Assembly (NCBI RefSeq): GCF_019263805.1
Contig: NZ_CP079195.1
Span: 2,467,001-2,531,000 of the forward strand
Direction of reading: 5' to 3'
Source: Polaribacter sp. NJDZ03
Lineage (GTDB): Bacteria > Bacteroidota > Bacteroidia > Flavobacteriales > Flavobacteriaceae
Length of the DNA: 64,000 nt
Below, one piece after another: positions 62,132 to 64,000 of the stretch (positions within the stretch are counted from its first letter, which is position 1; every line of letters starts with the position of its first letter). Made by a program: the position numbers and the translations under genes. The notes under the pieces are model-generated. The model saw nothing but the letters and a program-made list of their open reading frames with translations. It did no database searches and was not told the origin of the DNA.

Positions 62132-62929
62132 ATGATAAAATATACCGTAATTATTAGCTTATTAGTACTTTTTTCTTGTAAAAAACAGGCTACAGATACA
62201 CCAACTATAGCCTTAGAAAATAAAACAATCATAAAAAAAACAAGTAACAATTTAGAAAAGACAACCATCACTTTTCCATCTAAAGATAGTTTGCCAATTA
62301 CTGCAGATATTTATAAAAGTAAAGAAACGCCTATCACTATTTTACTATGTCATCAGGCAGGTTATAGTAGAGGAGAATATAAGGATACTGCTATAGAATT
62401 AACAAAATTAGGATATGCTGTAATGGCAATAGATCAACGTTCTGGCAACACGGTTAATAATATAGATAATCAGACAGCAATAGCCGCTAATATAAAAGGT
62501 TTAGGCATTTCTTATTTAGATGCAGAACAAGATATTGAAGCTGCTGTAGATTATATATACAACCAAAATGGCGGACAAAAAATAATATTAGTTGGTAGTT
62601 CTTATTCTTCTTCTTTGGCGCTTTTAATGGGTGTACATAATGCTAAAATTAAAGCGGTTGCAGCATTTAGTCCTGGTGAATATTTTAAAGGAATAAACAT
62701 CAATAAAAGCATAAGTACGTATAAAAAACCTGTTTTTGTTACTTCTTCTTTAAGTGAAAGTGCGGGTGTTAAAAAGTTGGTTGATAAAGTAAATGCTAGT
62801 TATTTAACACATTTTATACCAGAAGTAAAAGGGATTCATGGTACTAGAGCACTTTGGGAAACTACAGAAGGTAATGAAACCTATTGGGCTTCCTTTAAGG
62901 AGTTTTTATCTTCTTTAAAAGACGAATAA
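62132..62929 (+). CDS. Lipoprotein alpha/beta hydrolase
   Basis: A 265-aa lipoprotein with a signal peptide ending LFSC (C16). The dienelactone hydrolase-like core has ITILLCHQAGYSRGEY, GSSYSSSLAL (GxSxS nucleophile elbow) and a His in IHGTRAL. It is likely to act in the periplasm on an ester or peptide. The pseudouridine synthase gene starts 1 bp after it ends. Confidence 0.8.
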   Translation: MIKYTVIISLLVLFSCKKQATDTPTIALENKTIIKKTSNNLEKTTITFPSKDSLPITADIYKSKETPITILLCHQAGYSRGEYKDTAIELTKLGYAVMAIDQRSGNTVNNIDNQTAIAANIKGLGISYLDAEQDIEAAVDYIYNQNGGQKIILVGSSYSSSLALLMGVHNAKIKAVAAFSPGEYFKGININKSISTYKKPVFVTSSLSESAGVKKLVDKVNASYLTHFIPEVKGIHGTRALWETTEGNETYWASFKEFLSSLKDE

Positions 62930-62930
62930 A

Positions 62931-63500
62931 TTGATAGAAAAACATCGTCATTTTATAATTCACAAACCTTGGGGAATGATTTCTCAGTTTGTAAATCCCG
63001 CAAAGCGGAAGAAAAAACTTTTAGGAGATTTACATGATTTCCCAGCAGGAACCATGGCAATTGGTCGTTTAGATGTTCCGTCGGAAGGATTACTTTTATT
63101 AACAACGGATGGAAAAGTATCCGCAGAAATTAGAAGTAATAAATACGAAAAAGAATATTACGTACAAGTAGATGGAGTAATCACCGAAAAAGAAATAGCA
63201 CAGTTAAAAAATGGTGTAGAAATTGGTTTTAACGGTAAAAAATACATGACAAAACCAGGGAAAGCTTCTATTATTGATGATCCTAAATTTCCGCTGAGAA
63301 GCATGAAAATTAGAGATGAAAGACACGGACCAACAAGCTGGGTTTCTATAATTATTAGAGAAGGAAAATTTAGACAAGTACGTAAAATGACTGCTGCTGT
63401 CGGTTTGCCTACTTTACGTTTAATTCGGGTTAGAATTGGAACAATAGAATTAGGTAATTTAGAAATTAGTGGCGTAAAAGAAGTGGATTCTTTTATGTGA
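62931..63500 (+). CDS. rluE: 23S rRNA pseudouridine synthase RluE-type, TTG start
   Basis: A 189-aa RsuA/RluE family enzyme. The catalytic motif GRLDVPSEGLLLLTTDG contains the essential Asp; the N-terminus HFIIHKPWGMISQFV and FRQVRKMTAAVGLPTLRLIRVRIG near the C-terminus match the family. It starts with TTG: an in-frame stop lies five codons upstream and conserved sequence begins within a few residues. It modifies a uridine in 23S rRNA. The RluE assignment is by length and wording only. Confidence 0.85.
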   Translation: MIEKHRHFIIHKPWGMISQFVNPAKRKKKLLGDLHDFPAGTMAIGRLDVPSEGLLLLTTDGKVSAEIRSNKYEKEYYVQVDGVITEKEIAQLKNGVEIGFNGKKYMTKPGKASIIDDPKFPLRSMKIRDERHGPTSWVSIIIREGKFRQVRKMTAAVGLPTLRLIRVRIGTIELGNLEISGVKEVDSFM

Positions 63501-63532
63501 CAATTATCAGAAAAAAAGAATATTTATATTTC

Positions 63533-63540
63533 TAATTTTG
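63533..63540 (+). promoter_or_regulatory. -7 element of the tiny membrane peptide
   Basis: TAATTTTG fits TAnnTTTG and ends only 4 bp before the ATG, so the transcript is likely to be leaderless or nearly so. Confidence 0.5.
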
Positions 63541-63544
63541 TGTA

Positions 63545-63655
63545 ATGAACAATTCTAATACCACATTATATATAGTAGCTGCTGTAATTATTTTTCACTT
63601 TGTAGTAGGTTTTGGTTATCTTATTTATAAAATGACAAAAAAGGGCGATAAATAA
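63545..63655 (+). CDS. Tiny single-helix membrane protein
   Basis: A 36-aa peptide, MNNSNTTLYIVAAVIIFHFV then VGFGYLIYKMTKKGDK: a short polar N-terminus, one membrane helix of about 22 residues and a basic cytoplasmic tail (Asn-rich end outside). A good -7 element directly in front supports it being expressed. Family unknown; its place 120 bp before an ECF sigma factor is noted. Confidence 0.6.
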   Translation: MNNSNTTLYIVAAVIIFHFVVGFGYLIYKMTKKGDK

Positions 63656-63775
63656 TCATTTACTTGTCATTTTTACTTCTAAAACGATAAAGCTAAATAG
63701 ATTTTATAAACTTATTTTTTAATAGAACAACTTTGTTTTATTTTTACACTTTATTTTCTTTTTTAAAACCTCTAT

Positions 63776-64000
63776 ATGAGTGATAAATCTCTTTGTGATG
63801 AAATCTATTTTAATGAGTTTTATACTTCTCATGTACAGTCTGCAAGTAATTTTGCTTACTATAAATCTGGAGATAAAAACACCTCTTTAGACTTAGCACA
63901 AGAAGCATTTATAAAGGTTTGGGAACAGTGTTCTAAAATAGATTTTACAAAAGCCAAGTCTTACTTATTTACAGTTATTAACAATCTTTTTCTAAATAAA
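63776..64000 (+). CDS. ECF-type RNA polymerase sigma factor, 3'-truncated by window edge
   Basis: The first 75 codons are visible. FNEFYTSHVQSASNFAYYKSGDKNTSLDLAQEAFIKVWEQCSKIDFTKAKSYLFTVINN is sigma region 2: the core-binding DLAQEAFIKVW and the -10 recognition SYLFTVINN. The reading frame is open to the last base. Its regulon and anti-sigma factor are outside the window. Confidence 0.85.
   Translation, partial: MSDKSLCDEIYFNEFYTSHVQSASNFAYYKSGDKNTSLDLAQEAFIKVWEQCSKIDFTKAKSYLFTVINNLFLNK

Overview
The window is AT-rich chromosomal DNA of a member of the Flavobacteriaceae (Bacteroidota), most like a marine Polaribacter or Tenacibaculum relative. The evidence is family resemblance of nearly every protein, the absence of Shine-Dalgarno sequences, and many promoters with the Bacteroidota -7 element TAnnTTTG. 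The genus is inference. No tRNA, rRNA, CRISPR array, transposase or phage module was seen.

Layout. (1) 1-5313 (+): an amino-sugar catabolic operon of sugar nucleotidyltransferase, N-acetylhexosamine-kinase-like protein, FHS-type sugar permease and a NagB/PIG-L fusion deaminase. (2) 5532-6188 HAD phosphatase, then about 650 bp of repeat-rich DNA. (3) 6848-22260 (-): an assimilatory nitrate/nitrite island with an outer-membrane barrel, a rubredoxin/NIR_SIR-like protein, a nitrate reductase fused to a flavoprotein and a [2Fe-2S] module, a nitrate/nitrite MFS transporter, a NarL-like regulator, a NarX-like sensor kinase, a DUF4202 protein, NirD and NirB. Three promoters of this island carry repeated TACGTA palindromes. 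(4) 22485-28131: HupE/UreJ protein, dCMP deaminase plus S41 protease, alpha/beta hydrolase and three LysE-type paralogues. (5) 28221-34489 (-): two glutamate dehydrogenases and a large PEP/pyruvate-binding protein with two receiver-like domains. (6) 34624-43487 (+): PheS, a small acidic protein, and an RND efflux operon (GbsR-type regulator, adaptor, permease, outer-membrane factor) followed by a TetR regulator and a conserved small protein. (7) 43801-49913: cupin, NhaC antiporter, PPOX-fold protein, 2OG-Fe(II) oxygenase with a TerB-like protein, and GlpD. (8) 50209-51356: two paralogous small exported proteins. (9) 51413-58648: MFS exporter, ACT-domain protein, GpsA, flippase, lipoprotein esterase, Dut, LytTR regulator and a PspC mini-protein. 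(10) 58650-64000: GNAT, RecA with a divergent frameshifted dinD, aldose epimerase, lipoprotein hydrolase, RluE-type pseudouridine synthase, a tiny membrane peptide and the start of an ECF sigma factor.

How it works together. The nitrate island would take nitrate across both membranes, reduce it to nitrite and then ammonium, and respond to nitrate through the NarX/NarL-like pair. The two glutamate dehydrogenases about 6 kb away could assimilate that ammonium, although no shared regulation is visible. Intergenic DNA is unusually rich in several families of short dispersed, foldable repeats. The best candidates for new biology are the TACGTA nitrate regulon, the cofactor-less NIR_SIR/rubredoxin protein coupled to the nitrate reductase fusion, the receiver/PEP-synthase-like protein, and the repeat families.
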